From Aureimonas jatrophae (GTDB lineage: Bacteria; Pseudomonadota; Alphaproteobacteria; Rhizobiales; Rhizobiaceae), in assembly GCF_900104035.1 (NCBI RefSeq), contig NZ_FNIT01000001.1, positions 454,179 through 518,178 of the forward strand: a stretch of 64,000 nucleotides of DNA. Reading direction: 5' to 3'. This document shows, one piece after another, positions 15,920 through 23,852 of the stretch; position 1 is the stretch's first letter; each line of letters opens with the position of its first letter. The notes under the pieces were generated by a model that was not told where the DNA came from, did not search any database, and worked only from the letters and a program-made list of their open reading frames with translations. A program made the position numbers and the translations under genes.

Positions 15920-17689
15920 ATGACCACCGACACGCTTCTGTCCCCCGAGACCCTCCAGCCGCTGTCGCGCGCGCTGGAGCGCATCCACCAGTGGAACGTC
16001 TCTTCGGAGACGGTCTATCTCGGCGCGGGCGAGGATCTCCAAACGCTTCACCGGCGCATCGGCACGGTGCGCGACGGCATCCGCCGCACCACCGAGACCG
16101 TGTCCTCGGCCGACGGCGACCGGGTGGAAGCACTGCTCGCGGGTGCCGCCGAGGCAGCCTCCGACCTCGAGGGCGCCTCGCGCGAGCGCACGCGCCTCCT
16201 GCGCACGCTCTCCGACGGCGTGACGCTCAGCGCCGGCGGCTCGGCGGCCGTCGCGCTCGTGTTCCGCCTTCTGGACTATGTCGTGCTCGTCGCGCGCACC
16301 CATGTCGAGGGCATGAGCGAGGGGCGCGAGGTGCTCGTGCCCTTCACCGAGCACGTCCATGAACTCGTAAGCTCCGGTCAGGGCGTCGCCAGCAGCCTCG
16401 ACGAGCGCGTGCGCGTCCTGCGCGGCCACATCGAGGAAAGCCGCGCCATCGACAACCGCGTCGGCGCGCGGGCCGCGGTCGGCGAGCCGAGCCTCGCCTT
16501 CCAGTTCAAGGGACTGATCCGACGCCTGGCCATGGAGCGCGACACCCTGGCCGATACGCGTCAGGAAGCGCACCGCTCCTTCTCCACGATCCGCGACGCG
16601 GTGGGCGGCCTCGTGATGGGCCTCCAGTTCCATGACATCGCCCGCCAGCGCCTCGAGCACACGCTCGGCAACCTCGAGCGCTTCCTTCTGCTTGCCGCGG
16701 AGGGCAAGCTGGCGCACGACGCGCCGGCGCTCGCGCCCAAGGCGCGCAACCTTGCGGTGCGTCGCATCGCCGAGCTCGAGATCGCTCAGCTCCAGAGCCT
16801 CGCTTCGCTCTACGAGACCCGCATGGGCGAGCTGCACGGCAACCTCACCGTGATCGAGGACGAGCTTCTCGCCTCGGACCGCCTTCTCGCCTCGCTGTTC
16901 CGCGAGGGCACGAGCGGCGAAGGACGGTCCGCCATGGCCGTTCTGGAAAGCGAGACGAGCCGCCTGCGCCAGCGCTTCCAGCGCGGCGAGAGCGACCGCC
17001 GCCAGCTCGACGAGAGCCTGCGCGAATGCGTCGAGGCCGCCGACCCGCTGATCGCCATGACCGACGAGCTCGGCGCACTGGAGCACACGCTGCGCCTCGC
17101 CGGCTTCAACGCCGCGGTGCGCGCCGCCCATGTCGACTCGGGCGACGAGACGATCGGCTACATCGCCCGCGAGATCCGCGAGCAGGCCACCGCCGCCAAG
17201 GTCCAGGCCGACACGGTGCGCGAGGGCATCGAGGCCTCGGTCAGCGCCACGCGCGAGCTGGAGGCGAGCGTCCTGCCGGCGATTCGTCGCGCCGAGGATG
17301 CGATCAGCCGCCAGTTCGAGGAGGCGACCGCGCTTCTCGCCCGTATCGAGAGCGACTGCCAGAACGAGATGCGCGCGGCCTCCAGCCAGGCCGAGGGCCT
17401 GAGCGGCCGCGTACGCACCATCTCGACGCTGATGACGCCCCATGTCGAGGGCTGCGCCCTGATGCGCGAGGCGGTGGCGCTTCTGGAAGCCATGCTGCGC
17501 GGCCTGCCCGACGAGACCGCGAGCCTCGAGGACGCGCGCGACCTCCACGGGCTGCTCGCCGGTCAGTACACGATGGCCGAGGAGCGCCAGATCTTTGAGG
17601 CCTCGTTCCGCGGCCAGCTGGGTGCGGCACCTGCCGCGCCGGCAGCGGCGGCTGCGGCGGCCGACGACATCGACGACCTCCTGTTCTAG
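15920..17689 (+). CDS. Soluble CheZ/MCP-like chemotaxis protein of unknown type
   Basis: 589 residues, almost wholly alpha-helical coiled coil, no membrane segment or signal peptide. Three features stand out. LQFHDIARQRLEH near 235-247 has the D-x-x-x-Q pattern (Asp239, Gln243) in the same setting as the CheZ phosphatase motif FQDLTGQ. Residues ~388-430 (LAGFNAAVRAAH, then YIAREIREQA) resemble the signalling tip of methyl-accepting proteins. The last residues, ADDIDDLLF, follow an Ala-rich linker and look like the CheY-binding peptides of FliM and of the CheZ C-terminus. It ends the right operon, eight bases after cheB. I infer a cytosolic protein that binds CheA/CheW arrays and CheY and may dephosphorylate CheY. 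A degenerate cytosolic receptor is the alternative. Confidence 0.75.
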   Translation: MTTDTLLSPETLQPLSRALERIHQWNVSSETVYLGAGEDLQTLHRRIGTVRDGIRRTTETVSSADGDRVEALLAGAAEAASDLEGASRERTRLLRTLSDGVTLSAGGSAAVALVFRLLDYVVLVARTHVEGMSEGREVLVPFTEHVHELVSSGQGVASSLDERVRVLRGHIEESRAIDNRVGARAAVGEPSLAFQFKGLIRRLAMERDTLADTRQEAHRSFSTIRDAVGGLVMGLQFHDIARQRLEHTLGNLERFLLLAAEGKLAHDAPALAPKARNLAVRRIAELEIAQLQSLASLYETRMGELHGNLTVIEDELLASDRLLASLFREGTSGEGRSAMAVLESETSRLRQRFQRGESDRRQLDESLRECVEAADPLIAMTDELGALEHTLRLAGFNAAVRAAHVDSGDETIGYIAREIREQATAAKVQADTVREGIEASVSATRELEASVLPAIRRAEDAISRQFEEATALLARIESDCQNEMRAASSQAEGLSGRVRTISTLMTPHVEGCALMREAVALLEAMLRGLPDETASLEDARDLHGLLAGQYTMAEERQIFEASFRGQLGAAPAAPAAAAAAADDIDDLLF

Positions 17690-17716
17690 GCTGTTCCCCA
17701 CGACGAGTGCTTTCGG

Positions 17717-17740
17717 CGGGCCGCCCTCGGGCGGCCCGTT
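17717..17740 (+). terminator. Terminator of right chemotaxis operon
   Basis: A perfect 10-base inverted repeat (CGGGCCGCCC, loop TC, GGGCGGCCCG), followed by a T-containing stretch, lies 28 bases after the last stop of the operon and just before the convergent LysR gene. It may serve both directions. Confidence 0.7.
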
Positions 17741-17755
17741 CGCGTTTTCGAAGCG

Positions 17756-18637
17756 TCAGCCGAAGATCGCGCGCTCGCGCTCCACCAGTTCGGCGATGAA
17801 GTCCGCCACCGCCCGCACGCGCGCGACGCCGCGCGCGTCCTCGTGCGTCACCAGCCAGTAGGAGCGTCGCACCTCGTGCGCTGGCAGAACCGGCACGAGC
17901 TCGGGGCGCTCGGCCGCCATGAAACGGTGCAGGATGCCGATGCCCCAGCCCGCCGCCACCGCCTCGCGCTGGCCGAGCGCCGAGGAGATCTCGAAGCGGC
18001 TCGGCCAAGGATCGGCCAACTCCCGCCCGTAATGGAGGCGCGGGCTATAGAGAAGATCGTCGACATGCCCGATCAGCGGATGGGCCGAGAGATCCGCAAG
18101 GCTCGCGGGCGCGGCGACGCGCGCCAGATAGGTCCGCGCGGCGTAGAGGCCGAGCGCGTAGTCGGTAAGCTTGCGCGCGACGAGCCGCCCCTCCTCGGGA
18201 CGCTCCACGGTCACGGCGATGTCGGCCTCGCGGCGCGAGATCGAAAAGGCGCGCGGCACTGGCACGAGCTGCAGCGTGATCCCCGGATGCCGCTCGGCGA
18301 ACGCACCGAGGCGCGCGGCCAGAAAGCTCGTGCCGAACCCGTCCGGCGCGCCGATCCGCACCGTGCCCGACAGGGCGATGTCCGTGTCCCCCATCAGCGC
18401 GCCGGCCTCCAGCACCTCGCGCTCCATGCGCTCGGCGATCGCCAGTAGCCGCGTTCCTTCCGCGGTCGGCTCGCAGCCCGCCGGCCGGCGCGTGAAGAGG
18501 CGCGTGCCGAGCGCGGTCTCCAGCGCGTCGAGCCGCCGGCCGACGGTGGCGTGGTTCAGCCCGAGGCGCCGCGCCGCGCCGAGGATCTGACCCGCGCGCG
18601 CCACGGCCAGAAAGATCCGCAGGTCGTCCCAGTTCAT
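17756..18637 (-). CDS. LysR-family transcriptional regulator
   Basis: 293 residues: N-terminal winged helix-turn-helix (WDDLRIFLAVARAG ... LNHATVGRRLDALE, residues 1-60) and a periplasmic-binding-protein-like effector domain. It is transcribed away from the methylmalonate-semialdehyde dehydrogenase gene with 111 bases between starts, the classic arrangement of a LysR regulator and its target; control of that gene is therefore likely. Start is the ATG at 18637; the very long open frame that continues to 20278 is an antisense shadow of the dehydrogenase. Confidence 0.92.
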   Translation of the reverse strand: MNWDDLRIFLAVARAGQILGAARRLGLNHATVGRRLDALETALGTRLFTRRPAGCEPTAEGTRLLAIAERMEREVLEAGALMGDTDIALSGTVRIGAPDGFGTSFLAARLGAFAERHPGITLQLVPVPRAFSISRREADIAVTVERPEEGRLVARKLTDYALGLYAARTYLARVAAPASLADLSAHPLIGHVDDLLYSPRLHYGRELADPWPSRFEISSALGQREAVAAGWGIGILHRFMAAERPELVPVLPAHEVRRSYWLVTHEDARGVARVRAVADFIAELVERERAIFG

Positions 18638-18748
18638 CGTGACACGTCTCCCCGACACGCATTTGCGCACAACGGATGCGCGGGGATGCCGCTTGATTTC
18701 AAGTGCGCAGCCGGGCCAAGTCGCCGGAAACAACGGGAGGCATCCGCC

Positions 18749-20245
18749 ATGAACGAGATAGGCCACTTCATCGACGGCGCGCGCGTCGCCGGCACATCGG
18801 GCCGCACGGCCGACGTCTTCAACCCCGCCACCGGCCAGGTGACGGCGCGCCTGGCGCTGGCCAGCGCGGCCGAGCTCGATCGCGCGGTCGCCGGTGCCCA
18901 GGCCGCGCAGGCCGGCTGGGCCGCCACCAACCCGCAGCGCCGTGCCCGCGTCTTCATGCGCTTCGTGCAGCTCCTCAACGAGAACATGCAGGAGCTCGCC
19001 GAGCTTCTGTCGTCGGAGCATGGCAAGACGGTCGAGGACTCCAAGGGCGACATCGTGCGCGGGCTCGAGGTCTGCGAGTTCGTGATCGGCATCCCGCACC
19101 TCGCCAAGGGCGAGTTCACGGAAGGAGCGGGTCCGGGCATCGACATGTACTCGCTGCGCCAGCCGGTGGGCGTGGGCGCCGGCATCACGCCGTTCAACTT
19201 CCCCGCCATGATCCCGATGTGGATGTTCGCGCCAGCCATCGCCTGCGGCAACAGCTTCATCCTGAAGCCGTCCGAGCGCGACCCCTCCGTTCCCATGCGC
19301 CTGGCCGAGCTGATGATCGAGGCGGGGCTGCCCAAGGGCGTGCTTCAGGTCGTCAACGGCGACAAGGACGCGGTCGACGGCATCTTGGCGCACCCCGGCA
19401 TCTCGGCCGTGTCCTTCGTCGGCTCGACGCCGATCGCCGCGCACGTCTATGCGCAGGCCACCGCGAACGGCAAGCGCGCCCAGTGCTTCGGCGGCGCCAA
19501 GAACCACATGATCATCATGCCCGACGCCGACCTCGACCAGGCGGCGGACGCGCTGATCGGCGCGGGCTACGGCTCGGCCGGCGAGCGCTGCATGGCGATC
19601 TCGGTGGCCGTGCCCGTCGGCGATGCGACCGCCGACAGGCTGATGGAGAAGCTCGTTCCCAAGGTCGAGGCGCTGCGCATCGGCCCCTACACCGACAAGG
19701 ACGCCGACTACGGCCCGGTGGTCACCAAGGCGAGCCAGGAGAAGATCCTGGCGCTTGTGGAGAAGGGCGTGGCCGAGGGCGCCGAGCTCAAGGTCGACGG
19801 TCGCGGCTTCCGCATGCAGGGCTACGAGGACGGCTTCTTCGTCGGCTCGTGCCTGTTCGACCGCGTGACGCCGGACATGGACATCTACAAGCAGGAAATC
19901 TTCGGCCCGGTCCTCTCGGTGGTGCGCGCCAAGGACTACGAGGAGGCGCTCTCGCTGCCGATGCGGCATGAGTACGGCAACGGCGTCGCGATCTACACGC
20001 GCGACGGCGATGCGGCGCGCGACTTCACGAGCCGCGTGAACGTGGGCATGGTCGGCGTCAACGTGCCGATCCCGACCCCGCTCGCCTACCACTCCTTCGG
20101 CGGCTGGAAGCGCTCCTCCTTCGGCGATCTCAACCAGCACGGCCCGGACTCGATCCGGTTCTGGACGCGGACGAAGACCGTCACCAGCCGTTGGCCGAGC
20201 GGCATCAAGTCGGGCGCCGAGTTCTCGATGCCCGTGATGCGCTGA
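18749..20245 (+). CDS. mmsA: CoA-acylating methylmalonate-semialdehyde dehydrogenase
   Basis: 498-residue aldehyde dehydrogenase-superfamily enzyme that oxidises methylmalonate semialdehyde to propionyl-CoA or malonate semialdehyde to acetyl-CoA with NAD and CoA, in valine and myo-inositol or beta-alanine breakdown. Seen: ITPFNFPAMIPMWMF in the cofactor domain, the GSTPIA Rossmann loop, FGGAKNH, which marks this CoA-dependent subfamily (others have GGK), and the catalytic Cys in SAGERCMAIS. ATG at 18749 has GGGAGG upstream. Divergent from the LysR gene. A strong terminator follows. Confidence 0.95.
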   Translation: MNEIGHFIDGARVAGTSGRTADVFNPATGQVTARLALASAAELDRAVAGAQAAQAGWAATNPQRRARVFMRFVQLLNENMQELAELLSSEHGKTVEDSKGDIVRGLEVCEFVIGIPHLAKGEFTEGAGPGIDMYSLRQPVGVGAGITPFNFPAMIPMWMFAPAIACGNSFILKPSERDPSVPMRLAELMIEAGLPKGVLQVVNGDKDAVDGILAHPGISAVSFVGSTPIAAHVYAQATANGKRAQCFGGAKNHMIIMPDADLDQAADALIGAGYGSAGERCMAISVAVPVGDATADRLMEKLVPKVEALRIGPYTDKDADYGPVVTKASQEKILALVEKGVAEGAELKVDGRGFRMQGYEDGFFVGSCLFDRVTPDMDIYKQEIFGPVLSVVRAKDYEEALSLPMRHEYGNGVAIYTRDGDAARDFTSRVNVGMVGVNVPIPTPLAYHSFGGWKRSSFGDLNQHGPDSIRFWTRTKTVTSRWPSGIKSGAEFSMPVMR

Positions 20246-20264
20246 GAGCTCCTGCCTCGAATAC

Positions 20265-20292
20265 GAAGGGCCGCCCATGGGCGGCCCTTCTT
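20265..20292 (+). terminator. Rho-independent terminator after mmsA
   Basis: Perfect 12-base inverted repeat GAAGGGCCGCCC / GGGCGGCCCTTC with a two-base loop, followed by TTCGTC, 20 bases after the mmsA stop. Confidence 0.85.
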
Positions 20293-20362
20293 CGTCGGGT
20301 CTTTCCTTTCCGTGCCGTCCGGCTCAAGGACAGGGCACCCCGCACCCCCGACCGGCCCGCCC

Positions 20363-21292
20363 ATGCTGTCACTTCTCGCCTTTGCGCTCGCGCCCGTCTT
20401 CGCGGTGATCGCGCTCGGCTTTGCGGCGGGCCGCCTCGGCTGGGTCGACAACACCCATAGTGCCATCCTCGGCGCGTTCGTCGCGCAGTTCGCGCTGCCC
20501 GTGTCGCTGTTTCTCGCGGTCGTCTCGGTGCCCCGCGACCAGCTCGCAAGCGAGCTCGTGCCGGCCGTCGTCTATGCCGTGGCGCTGATCGGCGGCTTTG
20601 CGGCGGCGCTTCTCCTGGCCCGCTGGCTGCGTCTTTCCCCGGTGGTGCGCGCGTTGTTCGTGCTCACCGTCGCGATGCCCAATCTCGGCGGCATCGGACT
20701 GGGTCTCATCCAGTCGCTGCAGGGGGGCTCGGCCGCGGTCTCGATCGCGGTCGCCAACCTGGTCGGAACGCTCACCGTCATGGTCTGGTGCTTCGCGCAG
20801 CTGGAGATGGCGGCGGGCTCGGGCCAACCGGTGCGGGCTCTGCGCGCCGCGCTTCTGAAACCCATGACGGTGCTTCCCACGATCGGTTTCGTTCTGGCCT
20901 TTCTGGGCGTTCCGTTTCCGGCCCTGGCCGAGGCGGCGCTGCGACCGCTGGCGCAGGCGACCGGCGGGGCCGGCCTGTTTCTGACCGGCGTCATCCTGTC
21001 GACGCAGACCCTCAGCCCGACGCGAGCCACGCTCGCCGGGGCGCTGGTCTCGGTCGCGCTGCAGCCGGCGCTGGCGTTCGCGGCCTGCCTCGCGCTCGGC
21101 CTCGAGGGATCGGTCGCCCTTCGCGCGGTGGTCGCCATGGCGATCCCGTCGGGCTTCGTCGGCACGATCCTGTCGTCGGTCTACCGGACGGGGACGCCGG
21201 AGAGCGGCGGCACGCTGGTCGCCGCCTCGCTTCTGTCGGCAGCGACGCTGCCCGTCTGGATCGCGCTGGCGACGCTGGTCTTCCTGCCCTAG
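20363..21292 (+). CDS. AEC-family permease (auxin efflux carrier type)
   Basis: 309-residue inner-membrane protein with about ten hydrophobic helices in two inverted halves, as in the AEC (BASS-like) family. Bacterial members move malonate, malate or other organic acids. It lacks any soluble domain. ATG at 20363 begins with the first helix (LSLLAFALAPVFAVIALGF). It follows mmsA by 117 bases, separated by a terminator, so it is probably its own unit. Its stop overlaps that of the convergent kinase gene by two bases within CTAG. Substrate unknown. Confidence 0.85.
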   Translation: MLSLLAFALAPVFAVIALGFAAGRLGWVDNTHSAILGAFVAQFALPVSLFLAVVSVPRDQLASELVPAVVYAVALIGGFAAALLLARWLRLSPVVRALFVLTVAMPNLGGIGLGLIQSLQGGSAAVSIAVANLVGTLTVMVWCFAQLEMAAGSGQPVRALRAALLKPMTVLPTIGFVLAFLGVPFPALAEAALRPLAQATGGAGLFLTGVILSTQTLSPTRATLAGALVSVALQPALAFAACLALGLEGSVALRAVVAMAIPSGFVGTILSSVYRTGTPESGGTLVAASLLSAATLPVWIALATLVFLP

Positions 21293-21936
21293 GCACCGCC
21301 GTCGTCGGTGCGGATCGTGAGGTCGGCCGGGCGCGAGCGCTGGAGCACGAGGCGCATGTTGGGCAGGTCGTTGCCCTCCATCTTCTCGATCAGCATCTCG
21401 GGCGTGTAGTCGTAGGCGAGCCAGCGGCGCGTCAGCCGTTCCACCAGCACCGCCTCGCGCGCCTCGGCCATGACGGTGAGGTCGAAGAGCGGGGCCAGAT
21501 CCCGCCAGCCCGGCTCGTCGAGGAGCAGGTAGTTGCCCTCGGTGAGGATGATGCGCGCCTCGGGCTCGATGATCCGCGCGCCCGCGCGCGCGATCTCGAT
21601 GTCGCGGTCGAAGACCGGCACCGCCACCGCCTGCCCCTCATCACGGCGCAGCCGCTCCAGCATTGCGCGGTAGCCGTCGAGGTCGAACGTGTGGGGGGCG
21701 CCCTTGCGCGGACGGTCGCCGCGCGGCACCAGCACGCGGTCGTCGAAGTGGTAGCCATCCATCGGCAGGACGGCCGAGATGCCGGGGCGGCGCGCTTCCA
21801 GCCGGGCGTGGAGGCTTTCCGTCAGCGTCGACTTGCCGGAGCCCGGCGAGCCGGCGATGGCGATCACGCGCCGTCCCGCGGTCCCCTCCGACAGGAGGGC
21901 GTCGGCGAGCCCCGCCAGCGTGACGTGCTCGCCCAT
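21289..21936 (-). CDS. P-loop nucleoside/sugar kinase-like protein
   Basis: 215-residue P-loop protein of the uridine kinase/pantothenate kinase fold: Walker A GSPGSGKST at about 28-36, then LPMDGYHFDD, which matches the substrate-binding DGFH motif of these kinases, and the LTEGNYLLLD strand. Similar proteins (FrcK type) sit with fructose or ribose ABC transporters in rhizobia, but no sugar transporter is next to it here. Phosphoryl acceptor not predictable. It follows the GlcG-like gene by two bases, so the two are one operon. Confidence 0.8.
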   Translation of the reverse strand: MGEHVTLAGLADALLSEGTAGRRVIAIAGSPGSGKSTLTESLHARLEARRPGISAVLPMDGYHFDDRVLVPRGDRPRKGAPHTFDLDGYRAMLERLRRDEGQAVAVPVFDRDIEIARAGARIIEPEARIILTEGNYLLLDEPGWRDLAPLFDLTVMAEAREAVLVERLTRRWLAYDYTPEMLIEKMEGNDLPNMRLVLQRSRPADLTIRTDDGGA

Positions 21937-21938
21937 CC

Positions 21939-22364
21939 TCAGCCCCGGTCGGCCTGAAGCGAGACCGCCTCGATCCCGGCGGCGGCCGCCGCCTCGTCGT
22001 TGTCGGACGTATCGCCCGTCACGCCCACCGCGCCGACGACGCGGCCGCCCTCGCGAATGAGGACGCCGCCCGGCACCGGCACGAGCGAGCCCTCGCACAG
22101 CGCGTTCATCGCCTGGATGAAGTGGGGCTGCTCCTGCGCCCGCTTGTCGAGCGCGCGCGAGCCCATGCCGAGCTGCACCGCGCCGAAGGCCTTGCCGATC
22201 GCGATGCGCGGACGCAGCGGCGAGGCACCGTCCTCGCGCTCCAGCGCCAGAAGGTCGCCCGCCGCGTCGAGAACGGCGACGGTGAGCGGCTTCAAGCCCA
22301 TCTCGCGGCCCTTGGCCCGCGCGGCGGCGACGATCTGGCGGGCGGTGTCGAGCGAGAGGGTCAT
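21939..22364 (-). CDS. GlcG/HbpS-family protein
   Basis: 141 residues, a single GlcG/HbpS (DUF336) domain, with the typical ending IREGGRVVGAVGVTGDTSDNDEAAA. The family includes heme-binding sensor HbpS and GlcG of the glycolate operon; many members are found with small-molecule catabolic genes and their function is not known. Good start at ATG 22364 with AGGAG upstream (AAGGAGCCGCCC before the ATG). Confidence 0.88.
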   Translation of the reverse strand: MTLSLDTARQIVAAARAKGREMGLKPLTVAVLDAAGDLLALEREDGASPLRPRIAIGKAFGAVQLGMGSRALDKRAQEQPHFIQAMNALCEGSLVPVPGGVLIREGGRVVGAVGVTGDTSDNDEAAAAAGIEAVSLQADRG

Positions 22365-22423
22365 GGGCGGCTCCTTGCGATGGATGTGGCCCGCCGCTTA
22401 GCGCGCCGGCCGCCCGGTCGTCA

Positions 22424-23683
22424 TCAGGAAAAGCGACGGGCGGCGTCGAGCCCGAGCCCGAGCCCGACCGAGCCGAAGGCATCGGAGCGGGCGATCCGCG
22501 CTTCGGGGAAGGGACGGGCGGCAGCGGCCGCCACCGCCGGCACCTGCGCACCGCCGCCGGTCAGGATCACCGTATCGATCGCATCCGCGGACAGTCCCGC
22601 CGTCTCCAGGGCGTCGGCGATGGCGCGGTCGATGCGCTCGACGAGCTCGCGCGTCACCTGCTCGAAGCCGTCGCGGCTGGCCTGCGTCGCGATCTCGAGG
22701 CCGGGCTCGCTGACGACGATGGGCGCGCTGTCGCTATCGGTCAGCGCGATCTTGGCGCGCTCGGCCGCGCCCGCCAGGCGGTGGCCCGAGCGGTGCGCGA
22801 GGACGTGCTCCAGCCGGCGCAGCTTGTCCGGCTCGGCTGCCTCCTTCACGAGGCCGCGCACGTCGGCCAGGTTCTTGGGGGTGTAGAGCGTGTTGACGCG
22901 GTGCCAGGTGGCCAGATCGTTGAAGTACCAGACCGGCATCAGGCGCTTGCCGTCGGCCGTGAACGTATTGAGCCCGAGCAGCGGCTGGATCCGCGCGATG
23001 TTCAGCAGGCGGTCGAAGTCCGTGCCGCCCACATGAACGCCGCCGGTCGCCAGGATGTCGTCGGCCCGGTCCAGCCGGCGGGCGCGCTCGGGGCCAAGGC
23101 GCAGGATCGACACGTCCGACGTGCCGCCGCCGACATCCACCACCAGCGCGAGGCTTTCGTGGTTGAGGCCGCGTTCGAAGAATAGCGCGGCGGCGACCGG
23201 CTCGAACTGGAACTCGACGTGGCGGAACCCTTGCGCGCGGGCGGCGGCCTCGAGCTGCCCCTGCGCCGCGCGGTCGGCCTCGTCGTCCTCGTCCACGAAG
23301 CGCACGGGGCGGCCGAGCACGACGTGGTCGGCCTCGGCACCGCTCTCCTCGAGCTTGCCGCGCAGGTGCGCCAGGAAGCGGCCGATCACGGTCTCGAAGC
23401 TCAGGCGCTCGCGGCCGACCTGCGTCGTCTCGCGCATCAGCGACGTGCCGAGGATGCTCTTGACCGCCCGCATGAACCGCCCCTCGGCTCCGTCCACGTA
23501 TTCATGGATCGCCTTGCGGCCGAAGTAGGTCTCGCCATCCTCGAGGCTGAAGAAGAGCGCGGTCGGAATGGTGCGGTTGTCTCCCTCCAACCGCAGGAGG
23601 CGCGGCTCGCCGCCGTCGTGGCTCGCCAGGGCCAGCGTCGAGTTGGTGGTGCCGAAGTCGAGGCCGGCGAACTGGGTGGTCAT
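22424..23683 (-). CDS. Hsp70-family ATPase, YegD-like
   Basis: 419-residue actin-like ATPase of the Hsp70 superfamily. Phosphate-1 motif LDFGTTNSTLAL at the N-terminus, phosphate-2 VDVGGGTSDVSI near the middle, adenosine motif LTGGGAQVPAV near the C-terminus. The substrate-binding beta domain and lid of DnaK are absent, which agrees with the YegD type. ATG at 23683 is used since the FGTTNS motif begins seven residues later; an upstream ATG at 23722 would add an unusual basic tail. Client unknown. Confidence 0.88.
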   Translation of the reverse strand: MTTQFAGLDFGTTNSTLALASHDGGEPRLLRLEGDNRTIPTALFFSLEDGETYFGRKAIHEYVDGAEGRFMRAVKSILGTSLMRETTQVGRERLSFETVIGRFLAHLRGKLEESGAEADHVVLGRPVRFVDEDDEADRAAQGQLEAAARAQGFRHVEFQFEPVAAALFFERGLNHESLALVVDVGGGTSDVSILRLGPERARRLDRADDILATGGVHVGGTDFDRLLNIARIQPLLGLNTFTADGKRLMPVWYFNDLATWHRVNTLYTPKNLADVRGLVKEAAEPDKLRRLEHVLAHRSGHRLAGAAERAKIALTDSDSAPIVVSEPGLEIATQASRDGFEQVTRELVERIDRAIADALETAGLSADAIDTVILTGGGAQVPAVAAAAARPFPEARIARSDAFGSVGLGLGLDAARRFS

Positions 23684-23852
23684 GCGGGCACCTTCGCGAA
23701 AAAGCGGTCGGCGGCCCGCCACGCCGATGCGTGGCTGGAGGGGAGACGGGACCAGCCGGAGGGGCGGTTCCTATAACGGCCGCCTCCCGCCCGGGCAAGC
23801 GCGGGCGCAGGAAAGCAGCGCGCCCTTCCGGCTGGCGCGGTCGGGAACCGCG

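Noticed and set aside
15860-17701. 613-codon open frame on the minus strand opposite the 589-residue protein
   Set aside because: Covers the gene fully in antisense, has no recognisable fold and no ribosome binding site; the plus strand has good motifs and operon context.
17756-20278. 840-codon minus frame that would fuse a large N-terminal part to the LysR regulator
   Set aside because: The extra 547 residues are antisense to mmsA; LysR proteins begin with the HTH that starts at 18637.
18749-21292. mmsA and AEC permease as one operon
   Set aside because: A strong terminator at 20265-20292 lies between them, so a joint transcript is unlikely.
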